Source: Proteles cristata cristata
Taxonomy: Eukaryota > Chordata > Mammalia > Carnivora > Hyaenidae
Length of the DNA: 64,000 bases
NCBI GenBank assembly: GCA_017311185.1
Contig: JAESUZ010000346.1
Location: forward strand, 1 to 64,000
Reading direction: 5' to 3'
Shown here: positions 10,261-20,320 of the stretch, one piece after another
How the letters are laid out: the number at the start of each line of letters is the position of its first letter
Numbering within the stretch: position 1 is the stretch's first letter
The notes under the pieces: generated by a model
What the model saw: the letters and a program-made list of their open reading frames with translations, nothing else
The model's database searches: none
Told to the model about the DNA's origin: nothing
Program-made: the position numbers and the translations under genes

Positions 10261-11334
10261 CGCTCTAGGCTGGGAGGAGACAGTATTGTGCGTGGCTTTC
10301 ATTTTCTTTGTTTTGATTATCTTGGTTTCTAAATACCCTACAATGAGCACGTCTCACTTTTAAACAAGAAAACAAAGGCTTCATTTCCTCTGATCCTGTC
10401 AAGACCCATAAAGGAATCCAAGGGGGGAGGCTCATGCTTATCATTCTATGGGGAAACTGAGGCGCATAGTGGGGGAGGGGGGGAGGGAAAAGCACTTCCT
10501 TCCAAGGCCACTTCGCAACTGGAAAGAGTACTTATTCGTGGACGGGTGGGGGAACATTTCCTTCTCCCCTTAAAACCGGAGCTCCATCCAGGGCATCCAA
10601 AAAACAAACGGAGTGAATGTGAGCTTCGATGATAAATTATCAAAGATGTCACGTGGAGAAACCAAATAAATCTCTCGGCTATTTTTAGCAGCCTCTGTTT
10701 CCATCACTAACTCTGCAGAACCTTGGATAGCTTCCCTAGGAGGCTCTTTTGTCGTTTACTTGGAAATTTATTTTTCACTTATTTTAAATTTTTATTACGA
10801 AATCTCCAAACATTTAGGAGTTCAGAGACCAGTGACCTACCACGTGCCCAGCCCTTACCTTTAACAGCCCTCAGAATTTTGCCCTGCTAGATTTATCCCA
10901 CCCCACCCCCACCTTTTATTTTGAAGAAATTTACAAACTTTAGGTCACTCACAAATACTTCCATTTGCGTGTCAAGAAAAGAGGGGCGTGAGGGATGTTT
11001 TCCTACATAACTTCAGTATTAGGATCACACCTAACAACATGAACTATACTTCACTAATATGGCTTGGTATTTGGTTCATAGTCAATGTCTACCGCGGCCT
11101 TTTTTGGGTTCACCACATTTTCAGCGCAGGGAAAGTGGCTACTGTATGGAGGGGCTTTCAAGTAGCCAGCATTAAACTGATGGTCATGTGATACGAGAAG
11201 GTGGTGTCTTCCATATCACTGAGATTTCTGTCCTGCTACCATTACTGCTTCCCAGGCAAGGGTAGTGGGGGCGAGATGGATGCTACTGGAGAGAGAACAG
11301 GTATGAGATGGGACATAGCGTAACTCAGTGGAGA
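10261..11334. other. Unassigned stretch with a possible MEF2 site
   Basis: No gene is recognised. A C-rich run occurs near 10905. The part from 10785 to 10990 may be a decayed dispersed repeat (TTTTTATTACGAAATCTCC) whose family I cannot name. A perfect MEF2-type motif lies at 10679-10688. Confidence 0.4.
10679..10688. promoter_or_regulatory. MEF2-type motif CTATTTTTAG
   Basis: This matches the MEF2 consensus CTA(A/T)4TAG exactly. It sits in a repeat-free block. A 10-bp AT-rich match is common by chance, so function is only a possibility. Confidence 0.3.
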
Positions 11335-11420
11335 GAAGACTGATCTGGCTCTGCTGTGTGACATTGAGCATATTACTTAACCTCTCTGTGTTTCCACTTC
11401 TTCTGCCAAGTACAGAAAAT
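11335..11420 (+). mobile_element. MIR core fragment
   Basis: GCTCTGCTGTGTGACATTGA followed by GCATATTACTTAACCTCTCT matches the forward MIR core. Confidence 0.8.
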
Positions 11421-11953
11421 TATCTGAACCAGAGATTTGCTTGTTTGTCCTCAGCTCCGTTACCTGACCTTCCTGTCTGTGTCTCCAGGGTAGCAGCTTG
11501 AGGGCCAAAGTTGGGCCCCAAAGATGACCCAGGAGAGGGGTGGGAAGAATCTGGATTCTTGATTATGTTGTTGGGCTACTGAATTAACTAAGCCTGGAAA
11601 CACCCACCTCTGAACTTCCGGCTACGAGAAACAGATGTGTTCATAGCTTAGATAATGGAATGGGGCTTTGGCAACTGCAGGTGGTATTCTTTCCACCGAA
11701 GGGTGTGCCTCTCGGTACTGGCTTTATCAGGGTCTGGAGCAAGTTTTGAAATTACAGACTTAAAAATAGAAAGAAAGAAAAAGAAAGCCATAGGCAGTTG
11801 GTTGTGAAAAACTGAACTTCCACACGAACCAACTATTTCCGTATTTATAATGCTTTGACAGAGTTCACTTGACCATGATTACATAGCAAGTTACAAGTAA
11901 TAACTGATGTGAAGTCACAACTAGAATATGATTCCATTGTCCACCACCAATTC
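11421..11953. other. Unassigned non-coding stretch
   Basis: No gene is recognised. A purine run, GAAAGAAAGAAAAAGAAAG, lies near 11769. Confidence 0.4.
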
Positions 11954-12163
11954 TTTTTTTTTTTTTAATTTTACTTATCTCTGAGAGACAAAGAGACAGC
12001 GCGAGCAGGGGAGGGTCAGAGAGAGGGAGACACAGAATCCGAAGCAGGCTCCAGGCTCTGAGCTGTCAGCACAGAGCCCAGTGCAGGGCTCGAACCCACA
12101 GACTGTGAGATCATGACCTGAGCCGAAGTCGGATGCTTAACCACCTGAGCCACCAGACGCCCC
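11954..12163 (-). mobile_element. Can-SINE (older subfamily)
   Basis: Reverse SINE with a T-tail, GAGACACAGAATCCGAAGCA in the body (older subfamily marker) and GAGCTGTCAGCACAGAGCC. The head ends in GACGCCCC. A second, different SINE follows directly. Confidence 0.95.
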
Positions 12164-12164
12164 T

Positions 12165-12301
12165 CTTTTTTTTTTTTTTTTAAGTAGGCTTCATGCCCAA
12201 CGCAGAGTACAATGCAGGGCTTGAACTCACAACCTTCAGATTAAGACCTGAGGTGAGATCAAGAGTCTGATGCATACCTGACCGAGCTAACCAGGTGCCC
12301 C
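12165..12301 (-). mobile_element. Short older Can-SINE of another subfamily
   Basis: Reverse SINE with a T-tail, AAGTAGGCTTCATGCCCAAC, a GAGATCAAGAGTCTGATGC segment and an end CCAGGTGCCCC. The body lacks the long GA-rich section, which sets this older carnivore SINE type apart from the main felid-type copies. Confidence 0.85.
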
Positions 12302-12344
12302 TGTCCATGACTAATTCCCTAACCAGAGTTCATTGACCTAGTCA

Positions 12345-12480
12345 TATTTTTCATCCCATGAGTATTTGCTGAGCACCAACTGTGTACCAGACACTGCACT
12401 AGACATTGGAAAGTACAAAGACAAGAGGCACAGTTCCCGCCTTCAAACAGCTCACAGGGCGGGGAGTCAGATCTGTAACT
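12345..12480 (-). mobile_element. L2 3' end
   Basis: GTATTTGCTGAGCACCAACT and CCAGACACTGCACTAGACAT then CAGTTCCCGCCTTCAAACAG match the reverse L2 3' end. Confidence 0.75.
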
Positions 12481-12787
12481 AGACAGTCCTGCTAGTGCGT
12501 GAGGAACGCGATGAGCGGGGACCACATGTCCCGGGTTGCTTGGGACAATCCCACCTTCTGCCTGTCCTGGAGTCGATCCTTCATAGTGGCCGGCTATCAC
12601 TCTTGAGTGTGTCCCGGTTTGGTGGCTTATTGTGAGATTCCCCTAATAATGACAGAAGTATGAACAAAGTCCAGTGGTAAAAAAGAGAGTTGTGATTCTT
12701 CTACGTTACCCTGGTGTCATGTTTCATCTTTACTCCATCCTGGTCCAGGCTGGCCCACTGTATTACAGACACAGACTTCATCATTGC
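12481..12787. other. Unassigned stretch, possible old repeat
   Basis: No gene. The segment GGGACAATCCCACCTTCTGC then GAGTGTGTCCCGGTTTGGTG resembles a dispersed repeat, but I cannot name its family. Confidence 0.35.
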
Positions 12788-12905
12788 CTTTCTTTTTCTT
12801 CTTCCTCCCTCCCTCCCTTCCTCCCTCTCTCTCTCCTCCTTCCTTCCTTCTTTCTTCCCTTCCTTCCTTCCTTCCTTCCCTCTCCTTCTCCTCCCTCTCC
12901 TTCTT
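12788..12905. repeat. Polypyrimidine (CTTC/CCTT)n tract
   Basis: An impure C/T-only tract of about 118 bases mixes CCTT, TTCC and CTCT units. Long mirror-type pyrimidine tracts can adopt triplex structure. It creates Ser/Leu-rich shadow frames. Confidence 0.93.
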
Positions 12906-12979
12906 TGTCATCATCATTTTTATTTCAATCAAATTTATACCTTGCACCTAAAGAGTCAAACGTTGTATTTCATTGGATC

Positions 12980-13505
12980 TAAGATGATACAGATAGCAAA
13001 TTACCCCCAAATTTAGCAGCTTCAAGAAACTATGCATGATGTCACACCGGTTCTGCATTTCAGGAATCCAGGAGTGACCTAGCTGGGTGGTTCTGGATCA
13101 GAGTCCCTCAGAAGGTTGCAGTAAAGCTCTCAGCCGGAGGGGCAGTCAGTCATCTGCAGGCCTGTTGTGGAGGTGGAGGAGCCATTGCTGAGAAGGCTCA
13201 CTCACATGGCTGTTGACAGAAGACCTTAGCTCTTTGTTGGCTCAGTTCCTTGGCATATGAGCCGCTCCTCAGGGCTGCTTGAGTGTCCTTATTTCATAGC
13301 AGCTTGCTTCCCGCAGGGCTAGCGAACCAAGAAAGAAAGCAAGGCAGAAGCCACAGTGTCTTCCATGACTCAGTCTTGGAAGAGACGTTCCATCGATTTT
13401 GCTGCTATTTTACACAACCTGCTGCGATGTGTAGCGGGGTGGGGGGAATACCAGGAGACAGCAGTCATGGGGCCATCTTGGGGACTGGCCAGCCCAGGAG
13501 GTAAA
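12980..13505 (+). mobile_element. Old LTR-like element (ERVL/MaLR class?)
   Basis: The order GTCAGTCATCTGCAGGCCTG, a CTCACTCACATGGCTG segment, CTGCTTGAGTGTCCTTATTT, AAGGCAGAAGCCACAGTGTC and GGGGCCATCTTGGGGACTGG matches a common mammalian LTR-like repeat ending 'gggggccatcttggaggctgg'. I recognise the pattern but am unsure of the family name. Confidence 0.6.
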
Positions 13506-13952
13506 CACTGTGAGACCTTGCATTCCTGATAGTGTAACTGACAACACACTGAACTGATAGTCCACCAGCTACATAGTTCTACGCTGGGAATCATTTTCCA
13601 AAATCTTGAAGGCATTCCTTCACTATTCCTGGCTTCCCTTGCTGCTGTTGAGAATTCCACCAACATTTTGGATTTTCCATCCTTTTCTCTCTTTTCACGT
13701 CTTCTCTCTGCCCCCACATCTTGAAATTTCACCAGCACATGTGGGGTCCTGGAGTGGGTTTTCTCTGGCCCATTGTCCTGAGCACTCAACAGACCCTTTC
13801 AGCCCAGACCCCATGGCTGTCACTTCCTCCTGTCCCACGGCCCCTCCTTCTGTTTTCTCTGGCTCTTCTTCCCCTCCTATTATATGGTTATTGAAACTTC
13901 CATCTTCTTACTTTTAATTTCTCTGCCTTTTTCTCCACTTTCTGGGAGATCA
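13506..13952. other. Unassigned non-coding stretch
   Basis: Pyrimidine-rich on the plus strand, with overlapping short frames. No gene or repeat is recognised. Confidence 0.4.
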
Positions 13953-14047
13953 TCTTGGCACCCAGCTGGCTCAGTCAATATAGCGTGTGACTCTTGATCT
14001 TGGGGTTGGAGGTCCATATTGGGTGAAGAGATTACTTTTAAAAAATA
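13953..14047 (+). mobile_element. Short old Can-SINE
   Basis: GGCACCCAGCTGGCTCAGTC, GTGACTCTTGATCTTGGGGT and a TTTTAAAAAATAAG tail. This is a short SINE of the older carnivore type without the long GA/TC body. Confidence 0.75.
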
Positions 14048-14148
14048 AGAGGTGGGAGGTCTCCTGCAGTTAATCTTCTTACCCTTCTGTTGAATTCTCA
14101 TGAGGACCATCATGTGTTTATTTCCAGGCATTCTGACTTTACCCCCGG

Positions 14149-14150
<2 letters not shown>

Positions 14151-14217
<67 letters not shown>
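14151..14217. repeat. (CTTT)n microsatellite
   Basis: About 16.75 perfect CTTT units. It is probably polymorphic and explains a poly-Phe/Leu/Ser shadow frame. Confidence 0.98.
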
Positions 14218-14219
<2 letters not shown>

Positions 14220-14239
14220 TAAGCAAATGGCATCCTATT

Positions 14240-14875
14240 ATTGTTTCAGGATTTTTAGTGGCTTTGGAGCCAGAGTGCCTGGATTACAAAGCCTAGCTCC
14301 TGCCTAGCAGCTGTAGAACCCTGAGCAGGTGCTTAACACCTCAAGGCCTTCGTTCTTCTATCCATCAAATGGGGATTAACACAATAATACCTGCTATGCT
14401 CGTTTTCTAAGGCTGACATAACAAAGTATCCCACTTTGCATGATTTAAATGAACAGGAATTTATTCTCTCACTTCTGGAGGCCAGACGTCTGAAATCAAG
14501 GTTGGTTCCTCCCAGAGGGCTGAAAGAGACTCTGATCCACGCCCCTGGTGGCCCTGGTGGCCCCTGGTGGCTGTCTGCTGTCTTCAGTTTATAGACACTT
14601 CCCTCACACGGAGTTCTTCCTGTCTTCCTGTCTTCCAGTCCAAATTCCCCTCATCTTAGAAAGACACCAGTCAATGGAGTAGGGCCCACTGTCCTCCTGT
14701 GTGACCTCATCTTAATGTGGTTCCATCTACAAAGACCTTATTTCCAAATAAGAAGTTAGGGGTTGAATGTATCTTTGGGGAGACACAAGTGTACCCATTA
14801 CCTCTGCCTCATAGGGTTTTGTAAACATTAAATACTGTGTGTTGGGTATAAAGGTTACGATCATCATTCTTTTAT
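14240..14875 (+). mobile_element. MIR split by an LTR
   Basis: The forward MIR reads TTTGGAGCCAGAGTGCCTGG, CAAATGGGGATTAACACAAT and ACCTGCTATG up to about 14398. It resumes after the LTR with CCTCATAGGGTTTTGTAAAC and TAAATACTGTG up to about 14875. The order shows the MIR was present before the MLT1 insertion. Confidence 0.8.
14399..14805 (-). mobile_element. MLT1-type LTR inserted in a MIR
   Basis: Reverse MLT1 LTR: GTTTTCTAAGGCTGACATAA, CACTTCTGGAGGCCAGACGT, GACCTCATCTTAATGTGG and CTTATTTCCAAATAAGAAG. It contains three tandem copies of CCCTGGTGG-like units at 14543-14570. Confidence 0.85.
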
Positions 14876-15599
14876 CACTGAGGATGTTTATAATAGTTTG
14901 TGTGGGTTTTTAAGGTTCTCTTCCCCTCTGGTCCTTGTTTCCCCAGTTTCCTTCTTTCTGTTTGTTCTGGCCTCTGTCAAACGTCGATGGCCACTGGCTG
15001 GACACACCTACCTCGGAGTGGGAACTAGCAAGCTGATTGGAGCTTAGGGTTGGTGGGAGGGGCTTGCCCACGGCAGGCTTCACTGTGATTGGTCAATTTA
15101 TTTCATCTGGATACTGGAAGGTGTTTTCTCTGGGTCTCCTCAAATTCTCCATCCGGTACCGGAAAGGAAATGCTAGTTGCAGAGGCGCTGGGAGCCGCGC
15201 GCGCCTGCCTTAAGGAGCGTGTACTTAAGCCGTCCCTGGACGGTCCCTGGACGGTCCCTAGCCCAGCGGTCTTCTGTTGTATCCTCTTTGGAGAGTAAAC
15301 CCCCAGCCTTCTGCAAAGGCCCTTTTTTTGGTCCCGTTTCACTCCATTTCCTGAAGCATCCATGGCTGCCTACCTTGGAAGTGGGGTGGGGGGGGTCATT
15401 AGTACAAATTGTGGTGTTTCCCAGCTTCCACTGCTGCGGACTCAGGATTCCACTGTCTTGGATATGCTATTGGGTCAGCCCTTCTCCAGCAAACGTGTGG
15501 GTGCCAAATGGCCACTGCGGGTGCTGCCTGCTGAGCTGTCTTAGTCTTTGTGGGTACAGCCTGGACAAAGGCTCACAGGGTGGGCGGCGTAAGAGCAGC
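14876..15599. other. Unassigned stretch with a GC-rich, CCAAT-containing block
   Basis: No coding gene is recognised. Two inverted CCAAT boxes (GATTGG at 15035-15040 and 15087-15092) precede a CpG-rich GCCGCGCGCGCC stretch at about 15195. An 11-bp tandem (GTCCCTGGACG at 15232-15242 and 15243-15253) follows. The layout could be a decayed promoter, an LTR U3/R segment, or chance. No transcript evidence is available. Confidence 0.35.
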
Positions 15600-15790
15600 A
15601 ACAGCTTCGGTGCACTAGACACTATTCTAAGCACATCACGTATGTTTATTCCCTTAATGCTCACATGGCCCCACGGGAAATGCGGACACAAAAGAATAAA
15701 CGGGGGCTGACTAACTTGCGGTGGGTGACCCAGCCAGCGCGAGGTGGTGCCGGCACTGGGACCCAGACAATTCGGCTCTGAAGCCCAAGC
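15600..15790 (-). mobile_element. MIR fragment
   Basis: CACTAGACACTATTCTAAGC, a TTATTCCCTTAATGCTCAC segment, GACTAACTTGCGGTGGGTGA and CATGTTCTTAGCCACC follow the reverse MIR consensus. Confidence 0.85.
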
Positions 15791-16169
15791 TCATGTTCTT
15801 AGCCACCCCACCACCCTGCCCCAAGCAGTGTGGTCCGTAATGGAAGAAGAGGGGAGATGTGACCCCTCCTGGGGCAACAGTGTCCTTACAAGTGGGTTTT
15901 GTTTTAACCTGTAGCCTCCTTTGAAACAGCATTTTGAAGACAAACATAAGCACAGGGAATAGCCTCATGAACTTCCAGGGGACTCTTCGGAGGTACTCCC
16001 AAACAAAAGGTGAATAAAACTTAACTTCTTCTGTGTGCCTACCGGCGGAGAGCCATAATCCCTTCCAGCCTCCATCTCAGGTGTGCTGCAGGCAGCCCCT
16101 CTCCCAGCTGCTCTGTGACATGTGCAGGTGCCTAAGGGTGGCTGTGCTTTGGAGGCAGTAACAACATCT
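15791..16169. other. Unassigned non-coding stretch
   Basis: No gene or repeat is recognised with confidence. Confidence 0.4.
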
Positions 16170-16265
16170 TTAGTGGCAGGGATAGCACCCAGCGTAGCAC
16201 CCGACACATAGTAGGTGTTACGTGACACATAGTAGGTGCTCCATCAATATTTGTCAAATGCGGAG
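16170..16265 (+). mobile_element. L2/MIR-type 3' end
   Basis: GATAGCACCCAGCGTAGCAC then ACACATAGTAGGTGCTCCAT and CAATATTTGTCAAATG match the shared 3' end of L2. An internal direct repeat (GACACATAGTAGGTG) occurs twice. Confidence 0.75.
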
Positions 16266-16639
16266 ATTAATGCTGGCCCCTCTCCCACCTCTCCTTTCTC
16301 CTGGTGGTCCCATAACAAAGCTGACTACCCCCTCCACCTCTCCCACTCCCTCTCTGAGTACAAACAAACCCAGTTGACTGGGTTCTACCCCCATTCCCTG
16401 GTTTCCGACTCTCACGGGCTGGCCCTCTGTTTCTGGCCCCAACTTGCCTCTTGGAAACAGTGACGAAGTCTCTGTAGCCTCACGCTTCAGCTCTTCCCGA
16501 TGCTGACTGCACCAGGTCTCCTGCCAGCGTGCAGACTGAGTCACTGTAATAAGAATCCCCAAAGACAGTGGCTTTGTCTGACATAGAGATTTCTTTCTTC
16601 CTCGCATAAACGTCTCAATCGGGGCAGATGTGGTAAATG
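16266..16639. other. Unassigned non-coding stretch
   Basis: Pyrimidine-rich, about 370 bases, with no gene or repeat recognised. Confidence 0.4.
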
Positions 16640-17070
16640 ACAGCCCGTCTTCTCACCCCTTTCTGGATTCGCATCCTTTGCCACGTGTCTTTACACTTTC
16701 CCCACTAGCAGTGTCAGCTACCCCCCGTGCCATCATGTAAGGCTCAATGGTTTGACTCGTCATAGCCGATGGCAAGTGGGTGGAAAGGAAAAGGTTCCAG
16801 CAAAACTAAGCTAAATGATGGCTTCCATATTTCTGCTTAGTCTTCTTGTTCTCTTGCTTTTCGCCACCAGAAGAACAATCGCCAGCTAACCGAGGAAGAT
16901 GAGAGAGTGGAGCCCACTCAGACCCAAATGGAAGCCCAGCCTCCCAGCTGAGCCCCGGTGGGTCCCAGCCAGCCTGCAGACATGTGAGTGCATCACATGC
17001 TAGGGGTTGTAGGCCACCCAGACTTTGTGGAGATTATAGTGACGGGCTAGGCTGGGCACACAGCTGTGCT
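16640..17070 (+). mobile_element. Possible old LTR
   Basis: TTTGCCACGTGTCTTTACAC, GAGGAAGATGAGAGAGTGGA, CCCAGCTGAGCCCCGGTGGG and a degraded 'ccacccagactttgtggagatta' end resemble old MLT-like LTRs. The divergence is high. Confidence 0.4.
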
Positions 17071-17119
17071 TCATGAAGTGACTTATGGACCCAACTTAGT
17101 GGTCAACTCTGCTTATCCT

Positions 17120-17122
17120 TTT

Positions 17123-17173
<51 letters not shown>

Positions 17174-17204
17174 CCTTCCTTCCTTCCTTCCTTCCTTTCC
17201 TTTT
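17120..17204. repeat. (CTTT)n/(CCTT)n compound microsatellite
   Basis: About 11 CTTT units are followed by about 7 CCTT units. Together they form the A-rich tail (reverse strand) of the neighbouring SINE. Confidence 0.93.
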
Positions 17205-17381
17205 ATTGAGAAAACAAGAGAGTGAGCTGGTGAGGGGCAGAGAGAAAGAGAAAGAGAATCTCAAGCAGCCTCCACACCCAGCCCGGAGCCCGATGTGGAG
17301 CTTGATCTCACAATCTGAGATCATGACCTGAGCCGAAATCAGGAGTCAGATGGCTCAACCAGTTGAGCCACCCCAGTGTCC
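17120..17381 (-). mobile_element. Can-SINE with an expanded pyrimidine tail
   Basis: Reverse SINE whose tail has expanded into CTTT and CCTT arrays. The head includes GAGATCATGACCTGAGCCGA and TTGAGCCACCCCAGTG. Flanking CTCTGCTTATCCTT and CTCTGTTATCCT are a diverged target-site duplication. Confidence 0.9.
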
Positions 17382-17576
17382 AGCTCTGTTATCCTGACAT
17401 GTGACCCCATCTGTGTCCATGGTGGATGCTCCGGCCATTGGGAGGAGAAAACCAAAGGTGGCCATGTGCATGGCTCCATGTAAGGGAACCAACCCAGACC
17501 CTACATAATACTTCTGCACGTAGCTCACAGGGCTGAGCTCAGTCCCGTGGCCTGCAAGGAAGCTGGGGGGATGTAG

Positions 17577-17953
17577 GCTTGTTTGGGGCTGAATTGTGTC
17601 CCCCTACATAGGGACATTGAAGTCCTAACCCCCAGTACCTCAGAAGGTGGCTATGTTTGGAGTTAGGGTCTTTAAAGAGGTGATCAAGTTAAAACAAGGT
17701 CGTATGGGTGTGCCCTAATCCAATATGACTGCCAAGATTAGGGCACAGACACGCACAGAGGGAAGACCATGTGAAGACACAGGGAGGAGATGGTCCTCTA
17801 CAAGCCAAGGAGAGTGGCCTCAGAGGAAATCAGCCCTGTGAGCACCTTGATCTTGGACTTCCAGCTTCCAGAACAGTGAAGAAACACATTTTTGTTACTT
17901 AAACCACCCACTCTGCACTACTTTGTTGTGGCAGCCTGAACAAACAAATACAG
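17577..17953 (+). mobile_element. MLT1-type LTR
   Basis: Solo LTR, nearly complete: GGGCTGAATTGTGTCCCCCT, CCTAATCCAATATGACTGCC, CACCTTGATCTTGGACTTCC and TTGTTGTGGCAGCCTGAACA. It is in the same orientation as the copies at 9.4 and 53.4 kb. Confidence 0.88.
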
Positions 17954-19149
17954 GCCATAGCAGGGTGGTCATGTTCCCCACGTGGGGGGAATGGTGATTT
18001 TATTACTAAAAAAGGGAAAGGAAGGAGAGATTCTAGGGACAGTGAAGTTCTACCAGCATCTCCCTCCAGTGTCTGATCTAGCAGTTCATTAGGCTCCCGG
18101 CCCTTGTGATGCCTTGGCTCTAGAATGTATCTGTTGGCTCCATACCCAAAGCCCAAATCGTAATTTTCTTCCTTTGATTGTATGTATTTGCAGACATGAT
18201 ACCGAGAAGGGGCCTGTGGTCCTCAGCAGATTAATGGTCCGGTGTCCATGGTTCCTGGTGTCCTTCCTGAGTCACAGGCTTGTGCTTGTGCATTATGGAC
18301 GCCATCTTTAATGCGGTGCCACACTCGGCTTCATAATCCCCCCTCCAGTGTGTCCCAGCAGGGTGGGCAGAGAAAATGGGGCAGTAGAGGCCCTGACCAG
18401 TCTGTCCCATGGGGGCTTCGGAGGTTGTTCAGATTAAGGCAAGGGGGTTGGACCTTTGCATCCCCACCGTGACTGCCATTGACCAGCTGCCTAAGATGAG
18501 ATGAGGAGTGGCCTCAGGGTACTCAGCTCCCTTCCTTCCTCCCTTCCAGGGGAGAGGCTCAGCTGGGAGCCACTAGCAGGAAGTCCCACAGCTGGGAGAA
18601 TGGGGGCCTGGGCCAGCACCCTGTGGCATGTGCTAATTCCCAGCCTGCCCGGCTCCCGAACAATCACCTTTCTGTCCACGTGTCCCTCTCTTGGAAGCTG
18701 GGGCAAGCTTTTTCCCAAAGCACCAAGACACATGTAAACAACTGGGAATTATCCTTTTGGATATTTGGATGTTTGGATATTTGGATAATTATCCTAGGGG
18801 GAAGTTTTCTCTCTCAAGTGTCAGATCCCTCAAAATTTCCGCCTGAAGGTGGCCGGGATGGGGGTGCTAGGGAGGAAGCCTGGCCCAACAGGGCGGTTCT
18901 TGATGATGGACTTGCCTCTGTTTCCACATCTCTCCAGATGAGAGTGGACATCTGTGCACAGGGCTCAGGGGAGCGTGGGTGACAGGCGGTCAGGCCTGGG
19001 CAGTCTAAGCCAGAGGCTTTGCTCTCTTCCTGGGCTTCCCATACCCTCTGGGGCTACCCTTGACTTCTGCCACGATGTAGGTATTCTTAACCACCTCTGT
19101 GCGTGGACCACTGAGTATAGCATGGGGGATCCTATGGAGTAAGCTCTGA
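17954..19149. other. Unassigned non-coding stretch
   Basis: About 1.2 kb without a recognised repeat, mid-to-high GC. Overlapping frames of up to 119 codons run on both strands with no recognisable domain. It contains an 8-bp tandem with an inverted repeat at 18747-18790. Confidence 0.45.
18747..18790. repeat. Four 8-bp tandem units inside an 8-bp inverted repeat
   Basis: Arms AATTATCC (18747-18754) and GGATAATT (18783-18790) are perfect reverse complements. Between and across them lie TTGGATAT, TTGGATGT, TTGGATAT and TTGGATAA (18757-18788). Confidence 0.8.
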
Positions 19150-19536
19150 GTAAGCTAAGTGCATATGATAAAATACAGAGAATTTTTTAAAAAGACAATG
19201 ATATTAGAATAAACTTATCCAAATATATGTAAAAGCCAATTTTGTATCATAGTTTTATATGTGCTTCTTTTCCAACACTTTGATAAGACTGGTCAAGAGT
19301 AATCTATTTCTATCCATATCTAATAATGATCAAAGTAGTGATAAGCATATTTCAAGATATGTGACAACTATAATATGATATAAAAAATATCTGCACTTTT
19401 TCTTGGTTTCAAAGTACTAATAGTATTACTGAGGCTTGTTGCCTATGATATAATTTCTCATCTAAGTTCATAGACTCCTCCAAATTCTATCTACACATCA
19501 CTTGGGGGCCCATAGACCCCAGATTAAGAACTCCTA
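19150..19536. other. AT-rich island
   Basis: A sharp drop in GC content against the GC-rich flanks, with no microsatellite structure. The end (GACCCCAGATTAAGAACTCC) resembles old dispersed repeats. I cannot assign a family, and no frame is open. Confidence 0.5.
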
Positions 19537-19740
19537 GAGGAGCCTGGGTAACTCAGTTGGCTAAGGGTCTGAGTTCAGCTCAGATCATGATCTTACAGTT
19601 GGTGGGCTTGAGCCCCACGTCGGGCTCTGTGCTGACAGCTTGGGACCTGGAGCCTGCTTTGGATTCTGTCTCATTCTGTCTGCCCCTGCTCTCTCTGTCT
19701 CTCTCAAAAATAACTAAACAATAAAAACAGTTTTAATAAA
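19537..19740 (+). mobile_element. Can-SINE (older subfamily)
   Basis: Forward SINE, GAGCCTGGGTAACTCAGTTG, with an A-rich tail. Flanking AGAACTCCTA (19527-19536) and AGATCTCCTA (19741-19750) are a slightly diverged target-site duplication. Confidence 0.93.
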
Positions 19741-19897
19741 AGATCTCCTATTTATTATTCTGTTGATATTTGAAAGAAGCTGAACCCAGCCCCGGAGCCA
19801 GGAGGTGGATTTTACAGCCCAGCTGCTGTCCTCTCCGCAACCCTCCCCGCCACCCCCCACTCCCCCCCCGAACTCCTTGCATCTGCAGGCTGATGAT
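19741..19897. other. Short stretch between SINEs
   Basis: Contains a C-rich run near 19855-19868. Nothing else is recognised. Confidence 0.4.
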
Positions 19898-19915
19898 CAG
19901 CCATAGCAATTATCT

Positions 19916-20130
19916 CTCTCTTTTTTTTTTTTATTATTTCTAGGAGAGAGAGAGACAGCGTGAGCAGGGGAGGGTCAGAGAGAGAGGGAGTCACAGACTG
20001 AAACAGGCTCCAGGCTCTGAGCTGGCAGTCAGCACAGAGCCCGACGCGGGGCTCGAACCCACAAACCGCGAGATCATGACCTAAGCGAAAGTCGGACGCT
20101 TAACCGACTAAGCCACTCAGGCGCCCCAAC
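19916..20130 (-). mobile_element. Can-SINE, young subfamily, full length
   Basis: Reverse SINE with a perfect 18-bp duplication, CAGCCATAGCAATTATCT, at 19898-19915 and 20131-20148. The head ends in CAGGCGCCCC. It is among the best-preserved copies here. Confidence 0.98.
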
Positions 20131-20188
20131 CAGCCATAGCAATTATCTGACAAGCCTCAACACATGGCCTGTGATCAATAATTACTTA

Positions 20189-20320
20189 TCCATCTATCCA
20201 TCCATGTATGCAGGCATCCATCCATCCATCCATCCCTCCATCCATCCATCCATCCATCTGTCCATCCTTCTATCCATCCTTCCGTGCATCCATGCATCCA
20301 TCCATCCATCCATCCAGGCA
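20189..20320. repeat. (CATC)n degenerate microsatellite
   Basis: About 130 bases of CCAT/CATC units with scattered substitutions. It adjoins a reverse L2 and may have grown from the L2 tail. Confidence 0.95.

Noticed and set aside
15177..15710. 177-codon open reading frame on plus
   Set aside because: It runs into a reverse MIR and has no recognisable domain.
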